Shown: positions 1 through 5,884 of the stretch, piece after piece
How positions within the stretch are numbered: the stretch's first letter is position 1
Layout of the letters: each line of letters opens with the position of its first letter
Assembly (NCBI GenBank): GCA_947462175.1
Contig: CANHOE010000153.1
Coordinates: 1-6,578, forward strand
DNA: 6,578 bases
Source: Burkholderiales bacterium
GTDB lineage: Bacteria; Pseudomonadota; Gammaproteobacteria; Burkholderiales; Burkholderiaceae_C
Direction: 5' to 3'
Program-made: the position numbers and the translations under genes
The notes under the pieces: model-generated
The model's database searches: none
The model's input: the letters and a program-made list of their open reading frames with translations, nothing else
What the model was told of the DNA's origin: nothing

Positions 1-1107
1 ATCTACCTGATCAAGGAGGTGCTCGAAGGCGCTGTGCCCACCCGCAAGACGCAGTCCCACCTCGATCGCTGCCTGACCTGCCGCAACTGCGAGACCACCT
101 GCCCCTCGGGTGTGCAGTACGGCAACCTGGTCGATATCGGCCGCAGGCTCGTCGACAAGAAGGTCGAGCGCCCGCGCGGTGAGAAAGCGGTGCGCTGGCT
201 GCTGAAGGAGGGGCTGACCTCGCCCCTGTTCGACCCGGCCATGAAGCTCGGCCAGCTGGTGCGCCCGCTGCTGCCGGCGTCCCTGAAGAGCAAGGTGGCC
301 CCCAAGCCGAGCGCTTCCGAGCGAGCGACGTCGCACCGCTGGCCGAAGCGTGAGCACCCGCGCAAGGTGCTGCTGCTGATGGGCTGCGTGCAGCCTACGA
401 TGCTGCCCAACATCAACAGCGCTACGGCGCGCGTGCTCGATGTGGCTGGCATTCAGACAGTGGTGGCCGAAGAGGCTGGCTGCTGCGGCGCGATCCGCAG
501 CCACCTGGGCGATCACGAAGGCGGCTTGGCCGACATGCGCCGCAACATCGACGCCTGGTGGCCCAGCGTGCTGGCCAACAAGGTCGAAGCGATCGTGATG
601 AACGCGTCGGGCTGCGGTGCCACGGTCAAGGAATACGGGCACGCGCTGGCACACGATGAAGCCTATGCAGACAAGGCCCGACGCATCAGCGAGCTGACGA
701 AGGACCTGAGCGAGCTGCTGCCTGAACTCGTGCCGGCACTGAAATCGCGAATTCATCGCAAGCCCACGGAACGTTTGGCCTTCCATCCACCCTGCACCCT
801 GCAGCATGGCCAACAGCTTCGCGGCGGCGTCGAGATGCACCTTGGCGCGCTGGGGTTCGATGTGCAGATCTCACCGAGCGAAAGCCACCTGTGCTGCGGT
901 TCGGCTGGCACCTATTCGGTCTTGCAGCCCGAACTGGCGTACCAACTGCGCGACCGCAAGCTGGCGAATCTGGCGGAGGTCGGGGCTCAGACCATCGTGT
1001 CGGCGAACATCGGGTGCATCCAGCACCTGCAGTCGGGCACGACCTCGCCGGTGCGGCACTGGGTGGAGGTGCTCGACGAGGCGTTGCAGGGAACGGCGCC
1101 CGTCTAA
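1..1107 (+). CDS. glcF: Glycolate oxidase iron-sulfur subunit GlcF (5' partial)
   Basis: Iron-sulfur subunit of the GlcDEF glycolate dehydrogenase, which oxidises glycolate to glyoxylate at the inner face of the cytoplasmic membrane and passes electrons to the respiratory chain. The frame is open from base 1, giving 368 codons before TAA. E. coli GlcF is about 407 residues, so roughly 40 N-terminal residues, including the first 4Fe-4S cysteine set, lie outside the window. The second ferredoxin-type set is visible at window residues 24-34 (CLTCRNCETTCP, spacing CxxCxxCxxxCP). Two cysteine-rich CCG domains follow: LLMGCVQP with GCCGAIRSHLGDHEGG and ASGCGATVKEYG, then FHPPCTLQHGQQLRGG with HLCCGSAGTYS and ANIGCIQHLQ. 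These are the usual heterodisulfide-reductase-like cluster ligands, all intact. In related bacteria glcD and glcE lie directly upstream, so this is probably the last gene of that operon. It ends 31 bp before the stop of the convergent PEP-CTERM gene. Confidence 0.95.
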   Translation: MYLIKEVLEGAVPTRKTQSHLDRCLTCRNCETTCPSGVQYGNLVDIGRRLVDKKVERPRGEKAVRWLLKEGLTSPLFDPAMKLGQLVRPLLPASLKSKVAPKPSASERATSHRWPKREHPRKVLLLMGCVQPTMLPNINSATARVLDVAGIQTVVAEEAGCCGAIRSHLGDHEGGLADMRRNIDAWWPSVLANKVEAIVMNASGCGATVKEYGHALAHDEAYADKARRISELTKDLSELLPELVPALKSRIHRKPTERLAFHPPCTLQHGQQLRGGVEMHLGALGFDVQISPSESHLCCGSAGTYSVLQPELAYQLRDRKLANLAEVGAQTIVSANIGCIQHLQSGTTSPVRHWVEVLDEALQGTAPV

Positions 1108-1138
1108 CCTGGGCGCAGGCGGCCTGGACCGGAGTCGC

Positions 1139-1717
1139 TCAGGTGGCCTGACGTCGCCGGGCGAACTGGCCGAGGGCGGCGACGCCCAGAAGCATCAGCA
1201 GCCCAGTGGCCGGCTCAGGCACCGGGCTGGTCAGCTGCGTGAAGCTGAACTTGCCGTAAGCCAAGCCGGAACCGGTGCTTTGGTCGTCGAAAACCAGCTT
1301 CGTGACACCGCTGAATGCGCTGAAATCCACGACACCGTCGGCAGTGTCAACTTGCTGACTACCAAGGAGCGAACTGCCTGCGTATGCTGAGATCGTGACG
1401 CTGTCACCCTCATCAAAGCCAATCGCTTGCAAGCTCAACTGGTTGACAGCGGTCGTGAAGCTGATCTCCAAGTCGCCGGTGCACGATGTGCTGGACGACG
1501 TGGTGAATGCTGAACAGACTGAGCCACCCTGGCCGAGGAAGTACTCGTTCGTGTACAGCACCGTGCCGGTGCCGCTGATCAGCGCTTCCGCCAGGCTCGC
1601 CGACGAACTTCCGAGATTGCCGGAGCTGAGCGATTCGAAACTCAGGGTCGCGGCCGACGCCGACGCGCAGGCCAGCACGGTGGACAGCAGGATCGTGGCA
1701 GCGCGGAAGTGGGTCAT
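1139..1717 (-). CDS. PEP-CTERM sorting-domain protein, secreted
   Basis: A 192-residue exported protein of unknown function. An N-terminal signal peptide spans about residues 1-22 (THFR, hydrophobic core, ASASA just before ATLSFES). The body is rich in Ser, Thr, Gly and Ala with alternating hydrophobics, as in beta-sandwich surface proteins. C68 and C79 are the only cysteines of the mature part and could form a disulfide. The C-terminus is a textbook PEP-CTERM tag: VPEPA at 166-170, a hydrophobic segment 171-185, then the basic stop RRR at 187-189. Such tags are recognised by exosortase (EpsH/XrtA family), which removes the anchor; many substrates belong to exopolysaccharide or floc-matrix systems. 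No exosortase or glycosyltransferase gene is in the window, so it is an orphan substrate here. ATG at 1717 is chosen because it gives a complete signal peptide, although no clear Shine-Dalgarno precedes it. V14-L-A-C17 loosely resembles a lipobox; ordinary signal peptidase I cleavage seems more likely. Confidence 0.9.
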   Translation of the reverse strand: MTHFRAATILLSTVLACASASAATLSFESLSSGNLGSSSASLAEALISGTGTVLYTNEYFLGQGGSVCSAFTTSSSTSCTGDLEISFTTAVNQLSLQAIGFDEGDSVTISAYAGSSLLGSQQVDTADGVVDFSAFSGVTKLVFDDQSTGSGLAYGKFSFTQLTSPVPEPATGLLMLLGVAALGQFARRRQAT

Positions 1718-1735
1718 GGCGGGACGTTCAACCTA

Positions 1736-1779
1736 GGGTCAACCCGCATGGTCCATCGGGGGTCCCGGCGGGTCAACCC
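1736..1779. repeat. Direct repeat of GGGTCAACCC upstream of the PEP-CTERM gene
   Basis: The ten bases GGGTCAACCC occur at 1736-1745 and again at 1770-1779, 34 bp apart (a little over three helical turns). Each copy is itself a near-palindrome (GGGT-CA-ACCC). Both lie just upstream of the start of the minus-strand PEP-CTERM gene, the first only 19 bp from it. The arrangement would suit a pair of operator half-sites, but the second copy overlaps a hairpin stem, so it may partly reflect terminator structure. Regulatory function is inference only. Confidence 0.4.
1748..1776 (-). promoter_or_regulatory. Possible sigma-70 promoter for the PEP-CTERM gene
   Basis: Read on the minus strand, TTGACC (complement of 1771-1776, five of six matches to the -35 consensus) is followed after 17 bp by GACCAT (complement of 1748-1753, three of six matches to the -10 consensus). 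Transcription would start near 1741, about 24 bases before the ATG at 1717. The -10 match is poor and the -35 box overlaps the GGGTCAACCC repeat and a hairpin arm, so this is only a candidate. Confidence 0.2.
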
Positions 1780-1814
1780 CCCGATTCCGGGGGGTTGCGT
1801 GGCAGATGCCACGC
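1775..1814 (-). terminator. Two adjoining perfect hairpins after the esterase gene
   Basis: Two perfect inverted repeats lie end to end, 7 bp beyond the stop of the minus-strand beta-lactamase-family gene. The gene-proximal one (1797-1814) has arms GCGTGGC and GCCACGC around a 4-base loop. The distal one (1775-1796) has 9-bp arms AACCCCCCG and CGGGGGGTT around ATTC and is very G/C-rich. The position and the stability of the second stem fit an intrinsic terminator or an RNA 3'-end stabiliser. No long T-run follows on the minus strand (only TT, then GACCC), so termination may be weak or factor-assisted. Because the stems are symmetric they could act in either direction. Confidence 0.5.
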
Positions 1815-1821
1815 CGGCACC

Positions 1822-3006
1822 TCAGCGCTGCAAGTGCCGGTACACCGTGGTCTCGAAATCGACGAATCCCGGGTACGAAGACACGTCCTGGAACGGCAGG
1901 ATCTGCGAGCCCCAGTAGCCGCCGATGCCGTTGCGGCGATCGATCCAGTAGAACAGATTGGCGAGACCCGCCCACATCAGTGAGCCGGCCGGACGCCCCG
2001 AGGGTGTCGGCTCCTCGTTGACCTGGAAGGTGTAGGCCCACGACTTCGTCAGGCCAGGGAAGAATTCGCCGGCGTTCGACAGCGACGGGATCGAGGTGAT
2101 CCAGCCGCCCGACTTCAGCGCACCCAGGCCGTTGCGCGACATCTGCTCGACGGTTTCCGGCTTCAGTACGCGGCCGTTCGAGCCGACGCCGTCGTTGAGG
2201 ATCATGCGGATGAACTTCATGTAATCGGCCACCGTCGAGTACAGCCCGTGGCCGCCCATGTCCATCTCGGGCGGCTGGGGCAGCACCAGGTCGGGCAGCG
2301 GCGTCAGCTTGCCGTCCATCGCGCGGTCGTGGATCACCGCGCGGCGGGCCTGCATCGAGGGCGTCATCACGAAGCTGGTGTCGCTCATGCCCAGCGGCGC
2401 CAGCACGCGTTCCTGCATTACCTCGCCAAGCCGCTTGCCGCGCACCGCCTCGACCACCTTGCCGACCCAGTCGATGTTGACGCCGTAGCCCCACTGGCTG
2501 CCCGGATCGAACAGCAGGCAGGTCTTGATGGAAGCGAAGGTGCTCGACACCACCGACGGGATGCCCAGCGCGCCGCGCAGCTTCAGGTCGTCGTGGCTGA
2601 AGAATTCATAGCTGAAGCCGGCGGTGTGCAGCATCAGGTGGTCGATCGTGATGTCGCGCTTCGGTGCCCGCAACTTGGGCTGGCCGCTGGCGTCGAAACC
2701 CTCGAGCACCTGGATCTCGGCGATCTCGGGCACGTACTTCTTGACCGGGTCGTCCAGGCGCACCTTGCCCTCTTCCACCAACTGCATCAGCGTCGTGCCG
2801 GTGATGGCCTTGCTGGTCGAGAAGATGGCCATCACCGAATCGGTGGTCATCGGCGCGTCGCCACCCAGCGACCGCCGACCGGCCGCGCCCTCGTAGAAAT
2901 TGCCGTTGCGATCGGTGGCCATCGCGACCACGCCGGGCGCGCCGCCTGCAGCGCCCACGGTGTTGGCCAGCACCGCATCGGCGGCTTGCTTGAGTCTGTC
3001 TTTCAT
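1822..3006 (-). CDS. Beta-lactamase-family serine hydrolase (family VIII esterase-like)
   Basis: A 394-residue serine hydrolase of the class C beta-lactamase / penicillin-binding-protein fold, likely a family VIII carboxylesterase acting on short-chain esters; the substrate is unknown. The nucleophile motif SxxK is S63-T-S-K66 in IFSTSKAITG. The catalytic tyrosine is probably Y174 in WGYGVNIDW, matching the Y-x-x-x-x-D form seen in EstB-like esterases rather than the Y-x-N of true beta-lactamases. GGHGLYSTVADYMKF (251-265) and W345-A-G347 in SLMWAGLAN are further family landmarks, the latter standing where lactamases have KTG. Length is normal for the family (about 380-430). There is no signal peptide, so the protein is predicted cytoplasmic, unlike AmpC, and an antibiotic-resistance role is unlikely. 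ATG at 3006 is supported by AGGAGAC (complement of 3011-3017) just upstream. It is transcribed divergently from rdgC and ends beside paired hairpins. Confidence 0.92.
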   Translation of the reverse strand: MKDRLKQAADAVLANTVGAAGGAPGVVAMATDRNGNFYEGAAGRRSLGGDAPMTTDSVMAIFSTSKAITGTTLMQLVEEGKVRLDDPVKKYVPEIAEIQVLEGFDASGQPKLRAPKRDITIDHLMLHTAGFSYEFFSHDDLKLRGALGIPSVVSSTFASIKTCLLFDPGSQWGYGVNIDWVGKVVEAVRGKRLGEVMQERVLAPLGMSDTSFVMTPSMQARRAVIHDRAMDGKLTPLPDLVLPQPPEMDMGGHGLYSTVADYMKFIRMILNDGVGSNGRVLKPETVEQMSRNGLGALKSGGWITSIPSLSNAGEFFPGLTKSWAYTFQVNEEPTPSGRPAGSLMWAGLANLFYWIDRRNGIGGYWGSQILPFQDVSSYPGFVDFETTVYRHLQR

Positions 3007-3010
3007 CGGT

Positions 3011-3017
3011 GTCTCCT
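3011..3017 (-). promoter_or_regulatory. Ribosome binding site of the esterase gene
   Basis: On the minus strand AGGAGAC lies four bases before the ATG at 3006. It is the best Shine-Dalgarno match in the window and fixes this start codon, which also yields the conserved N-terminal length for the family. Confidence 0.7.
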
Positions 3018-3062
3018 GGGTCTGCGGGCGTGGAGGGTGCGGCTGACCGGCGTCGCCCTGAA

Positions 3063-3080
3063 GCCGGGAAGCATCCCGGC
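3063..3080. repeat. Perfect hairpin in the divergent intergenic region
   Basis: GCCGGGA (3063-3069) and TCCCGGC (3074-3080) form a perfect 7-bp stem with loop AGCA. It sits in the 180-bp region between the divergent esterase and rdgC genes, about 57 bp upstream of the esterase start. It could be a regulator binding site or structure in the esterase leader RNA. No T-run follows on either strand, so it is not an obvious terminator. I could not identify convincing -35/-10 pairs for either gene in this region. Confidence 0.35.
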
Positions 3081-3170
3081 ACTCTAGAACATCGGAGCGA
3101 GTCCCGGGCCGTGGACAATCCCGCCTCCCCCGGCCTGCCGCTCAAACCGCCGGTCGTCTCATGCAGCCCT

Positions 3171-3179
3171 GGAAAGAAG
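3171..3179 (+). promoter_or_regulatory. Weak ribosome binding site preceding the TTG start of rdgC
   Basis: The purine-rich GGAAAGAAG ends seven bases before the TTG at 3187. It supports initiation at that TTG, because there is no in-frame ATG or GTG nearby upstream and the conserved FKNL of RdgC begins at the very next codon. An out-of-frame ATG at 3161 opens a 13-codon reading frame that ends at 3202, overlapping this site and the rdgC start. Confidence 0.4.
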
Positions 3180-3186
3180 AAACAGT

Positions 3187-4152
3187 TTGTTCAAGAACCT
3201 GACGGTGTATCGCGTGGGCCCCGAATGGCAGGCCACGCTGGCGCAGATCGAAGAAGCCCTTGAGGGGGCGCGATTTCTCGAATGCGGGGCGACGCAACCG
3301 CAGTCGCTCGGCTGGGTGCCCCCGCGCGGCACCGAACATGCGCCGCTGATCGAAGCCGTTGGCGGCCAGTGGCTGCTGATGTTGATGGTCGAGCGCAAGG
3401 CCTTGCCATCGGCCGTGGTGAAGCGTCGCACCGACGAGCTGGCGCAGCAGGTCGAACAGGCCAGCGGACGCAAGCCGGGCAAGAAGCAGACGAAGGAGCT
3501 GAAGGAGCAGGCCACCCTGGAGCTGCTGCCGATGGCCTTCACCAAGCGCGCCACGCTGAAGGTGTGGATTGACGCGAAGCAGCGGCTCCTGATGGTCGAT
3601 GCCAGCAGCCCGGCGCGGGCGGGCGAGGTGGTGACGCAGCTGATCAAGTCGCTCGATGGCCTGACGCTGACGCCGCTGCAGACCACCGAATCGGCCTCGG
3701 TCGCGATGTCCGACTGGCTGCTGACCGGCGAGCCGCCGGCGGCCTTCTCGGTCGACCGCGAGTGCGAGCTGAAGTCGGAAGACGAGATGAAGTCGGTGGT
3801 GCGCTATGCCCGCCATCCGCTGGACATCGACGAGGTGCGCCAGCACATCTCCACCGGTAAGCGGCCGACGCGGCTGGCGCTGACCTGGCAGGGTCGGGTG
3901 TCTTTCGTGCTGACCGAAACCGGGCAGATCAAGAAGATCGACTTCCTCGACGTGGTGTTCGAAGGGCGTGTGCGGACCGACAAGGCCGACGACGCCTTCG
4001 ATGCCGATGCGGCGATCGCCACAGGCGAGCTGGTGCAACTGATCCCAGACCTGATCGATGCCTTGGGCGGTGAACTGGATGCCGCCGCACCGACTGCCAC
4101 CGGCGTACCAACCATGTCATCCGGCGCGCGCGCCTTCACACCGGTGGCTTGA
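3187..4152 (+). CDS. rdgC: Recombination-associated protein RdgC
   Basis: RdgC is a nucleoid-associated protein that dimerises as a ring around duplex DNA and restrains RecA-promoted recombination; in Neisseria it affects pilin variation. The 321-residue product is close to E. coli RdgC (303). Recognisable family landmarks are FKNLTVYR at residues 2-9, SLGWVPPRG at 40-48, the Lys/Gln-rich helical stretch GRKPGKKQTKELKEQ at 94-108, LLPMAF at 113-118, and the later segments YARHPLDIDEVRQHI and GQIKKIDFLDVVFEG. The C-terminal extension is slightly longer than in E. coli and rich in Ala, Thr and Ser. The start is TTG, judged from the conserved FKNL immediately after it and the lack of any in-frame ATG or GTG upstream; TTG may keep expression low. 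It diverges from the esterase gene, and glpK follows after 46 bp, so read-through into glpK is plausible. I see no disabling lesion. Confidence 0.95.
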   Translation: MFKNLTVYRVGPEWQATLAQIEEALEGARFLECGATQPQSLGWVPPRGTEHAPLIEAVGGQWLLMLMVERKALPSAVVKRRTDELAQQVEQASGRKPGKKQTKELKEQATLELLPMAFTKRATLKVWIDAKQRLLMVDASSPARAGEVVTQLIKSLDGLTLTPLQTTESASVAMSDWLLTGEPPAAFSVDRECELKSEDEMKSVVRYARHPLDIDEVRQHISTGKRPTRLALTWQGRVSFVLTETGQIKKIDFLDVVFEGRVRTDKADDAFDADAAIATGELVQLIPDLIDALGGELDAAAPTATGVPTMSSGARAFTPVA

Positions 4153-4198
4153 TCGCCGTTTGACCGATCGTCACGCGGCCAGCCATGATTCGCGTGCC

Positions 4199-5713
4199 AT
4201 GACCACCCCCACCCATCTTCTCGCGTTCGACCAGGGCACATCCAGTTCGCGCAGCATCGTGTTCGACCGCAGCGGGCGCATCGTCGCCAGCGCGCAGCGC
4301 GAGTTCAGGCAGATCTACCCGCAGCCCGGATGGGTCGAGCATGATCCGATCGAGTTGTGGACCACACAGCTGGCCACCGCGCGTGAAGCCATGGCATCTG
4401 CGCGCCTGGCTGCATGCGACATCGCGGCGATCGGCATCACCAACCAGCGCGAAACCACGGTGGTATGGAACCGCCGCACGGGGGAGCCCGTTCACAACGC
4501 CATCGTCTGGCAGGACCGCCGCACCGCGGCGACCTGCAGCGCGTTGCGCGAGCGCGGTCTGGAAGACCTGTTTCGCCAGCGCACCGGACTGCTGCTCGAC
4601 CCGTACTTCTCAGGCACCAAGCTGAAGTGGATCCTCGATGAAGTTCCCGGCGCGCGCATTGCCGCCGAGCGCGGTGAGCTTGCATTCGGCACGGTGGACA
4701 CCTGGCTGTTGTGGCAACTGACGCGCGATCAGCCCGGCGGCCCGGTGCACGCCACCGACATCAGCAATGCGTCGCGTACGCTGATGCTGAATGTGCACAC
4801 CGGCCAGTGGGATGACGAGTTGCTGGAGGCGCTGGACGTTCCGCGCGAGCTGCTGCCCGAAGTGCACCCGTCGAGCCACCTTTATGGGCACGCGCGTGCC
4901 GAGCTCTTGGGTGCACCGATTGCGATAGGCGGCATGGCGGGCGATCAGCAAAGCGCACTCTTCGGGCAGGCCTGCTTCCAATCGGGCTTGGCGAAGAACA
5001 CCTACGGCACGGGCTGCTTCATGCTCATGCACACCGGCGCCACTTCCCAGTCGTCGACCCACGGCCTGATCACCACCCGCGCAGCGCAGCCCACCACAGG
5101 GGCGCAGTTTGCGCTGGAGGGCAGCGTGTTCATCGGTGGTGCCGTGGTGCAGTGGCTGCGCGACGGGCTGCATGCCATCGACCGCAGCGCAGCCGTGCAG
5201 ACGCTGGCCGAAAGCGTGCCCGACAGCGGCGGCGTGATGTTCGTGCCGGCCTTCACCGGCCTCGGCGCACCGTACTGGCAGCCCGAAGCGCGCGGCGCGA
5301 TCGTCGGGCTGTCGCGCGGCAGCACCGTGGCGCACATTGCCCGCGCGGCGCTCGACAGCATCGCCTTCCAGAGTGCGACCCTGCTGCAGGCGATGAGCCG
5401 TGATGCGGTCGCTGCTGGCGGCGTATCTGTCGCGGAGTTGCGGGTGGACGGCGGTGCGTGCGTCAACGACCTGCTGATGCAGTTTCAGGCGGACTTGCTG
5501 GGCATCCCTGTGGTGCGCCCGCAGGTCATCGAGACCACCGCGCTTGGTGCTGCGTACCTCGCAGGACTTGGCTGCGGCCTGTACGCGGGGCTCGAAGAGC
5601 TCAGCGCACAGTGGCGCGCCGAGCGCCGATTCGAACCCCGCATGCCGCGCAACCGCGTGGCCGAACTGATGGCCCATTGGGAGCACGCCGTACGGCAGAC
5701 GATGGCGCCGTAG
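4199..5713 (+). CDS. glpK: Glycerol kinase GlpK
   Basis: ATP-dependent phosphorylation of glycerol to sn-glycerol-3-phosphate in the cytoplasm, the committing step of glycerol use. The 504-residue FGGY-family kinase matches the E. coli length (502). The phosphate-binding strand is FDQGTSSSRSIVFD at 10-23. Glycerol-contact residues lie in NQRETTVVW (82-90), and the FGGY-type segment YFSGTKLKWILDE is at 136-148. The catalytic aspartate is D249 in GMAGDQQSALFGQ, followed by NTYGTGCFML (267-276). The second FGGY signature is at 418-438 (GGACVNDLLMQFQADLLG). ATG at 4199 is chosen over longer in-frame options because MTTPTHLLAFDQG matches the family N-terminus; the Shine-Dalgarno is poor. The E. 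coli fructose-1,6-bisphosphate loop (GGTR) is replaced by AELLGA near 234-239, and the E. coli EIIA-Glc binding segment is not conserved, so those two controls are probably absent. No glpF, glpD or glpR is in the window. The C-terminus ends abruptly at TMAP, where mobile-element debris begins. Confidence 0.97.
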   Translation: MTTPTHLLAFDQGTSSSRSIVFDRSGRIVASAQREFRQIYPQPGWVEHDPIELWTTQLATAREAMASARLAACDIAAIGITNQRETTVVWNRRTGEPVHNAIVWQDRRTAATCSALRERGLEDLFRQRTGLLLDPYFSGTKLKWILDEVPGARIAAERGELAFGTVDTWLLWQLTRDQPGGPVHATDISNASRTLMLNVHTGQWDDELLEALDVPRELLPEVHPSSHLYGHARAELLGAPIAIGGMAGDQQSALFGQACFQSGLAKNTYGTGCFMLMHTGATSQSSTHGLITTRAAQPTTGAQFALEGSVFIGGAVVQWLRDGLHAIDRSAAVQTLAESVPDSGGVMFVPAFTGLGAPYWQPEARGAIVGLSRGSTVAHIARAALDSIAFQSATLLQAMSRDAVAAGGVSVAELRVDGGACVNDLLMQFQADLLGIPVVRPQVIETTALGAAYLAGLGCGLYAGLEELSAQWRAERRFEPRMPRNRVAELMAHWEHAVRQTMAP

Positions 5714-5757
5714 GCCGCGAAACCGGTCTTGGCGAGATCAATGCCGCCGTACAGAGT
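5707..5757 (-). pseudogene. Possible remnant of an IS110-like transposase N-terminus
   Basis: On the minus strand one frame reads TLYGGIDLAKTGFAAYG. This resembles the opening of IS110/IS1111-type (DEDD) transposases, where a GIDLAKxxFxxHG pattern carries the first catalytic aspartate with the same spacing of D, K, F and G. The frame has no start codon close upstream, meeting TGA at about 5767-5769. Beyond the fragment it runs into DNA that encodes the glpK C-terminus on the other strand. If real, it is a fragment of well under 20 codons left by an old insertion at the end of glpK. The match is short and could be chance. Confidence 0.25.
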
Positions 5758-5778
5758 CGGCCCTGAACATCATCGCCA

Positions 5779-5796
5779 GCCTGCATGAATGCAGGC
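5779..5796. terminator. Hairpin downstream of glpK
   Basis: GCCTGCA (5779-5785) and TGCAGGC (5790-5796) form a perfect 7-bp stem with loop TGAA, 66 bp after the glpK stop. The location would suit glpK transcription termination, but GATTCGG rather than a T-run follows, so it is a weak candidate. It lies in mobile-element debris and may instead be part of an insertion-sequence end. Confidence 0.3.
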
Positions 5797-5884
5797 GATT
5801 CGGAGAAAACGACGATTGCAGAGATTGCAAGATTTCGGTCCAGTCAATCAATATCAGTTCGTTGCAAACTGCATCGAGGTACCG
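5797..5884. other. AT-richer non-coding stretch before the transposase remnant
   Basis: This stretch is visibly poorer in G+C (near half) than the rest of the window. It contains a short tandem direct repeat, GATTGCA at 5814-5820 and again at 5823-5829. The upstream in-frame extension of the transposase frame through here (from 5789) does not resemble the family, so it is probably insertion-sequence leader or flank rather than coding. The left terminal inverted repeat would be expected hereabouts, but the partner end is outside the window, so it cannot be placed. Confidence 0.4.

Noticed and set aside
1822..3006. Antibiotic-resistance beta-lactamase
   Set aside because: No signal peptide, a Y-x-x-x-x-D esterase-type tyrosine motif and WxG in place of KTG point to an intracellular esterase rather than a periplasmic class C enzyme.
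2248..3087. Long plus-strand open frame (279 codons) opposite the esterase gene
   Set aside because: Rich in His, Arg and Ala with no recognisable motif; typical of the antisense of a high-G+C gene. The minus-strand product has clear catalytic motifs and a good ribosome binding site.
3142..4038. Long minus-strand open frame (298 codons) opposite rdgC
   Set aside because: Low-complexity Leu/Arg/Gln/His composition; it is an antisense shadow of the well-supported rdgC.
4058..4198. N-terminal extension of glpK beginning within rdgC
   Set aside because: The added residues are Pro/Arg/His-rich and unlike glycerol kinase, whose conserved N-terminus begins right after the ATG at 4199; the upstream part overlaps rdgC coding sequence.
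4610..5686. Long minus-strand open frame (358 codons) within glpK
   Set aside because: Composition is dominated by His, Arg, Ala and Gln and mirrors the codon bias of glpK on the other strand; no domain is visible.
5760..5806. Plus-strand reading ALNIIASLHECRRFGEN as a possible IS66-type C-terminal fragment
   Set aside because: Only a vague resemblance to the short ...S-L...C...G pattern of those proteins, with no supporting flanking residues; too weak to call.
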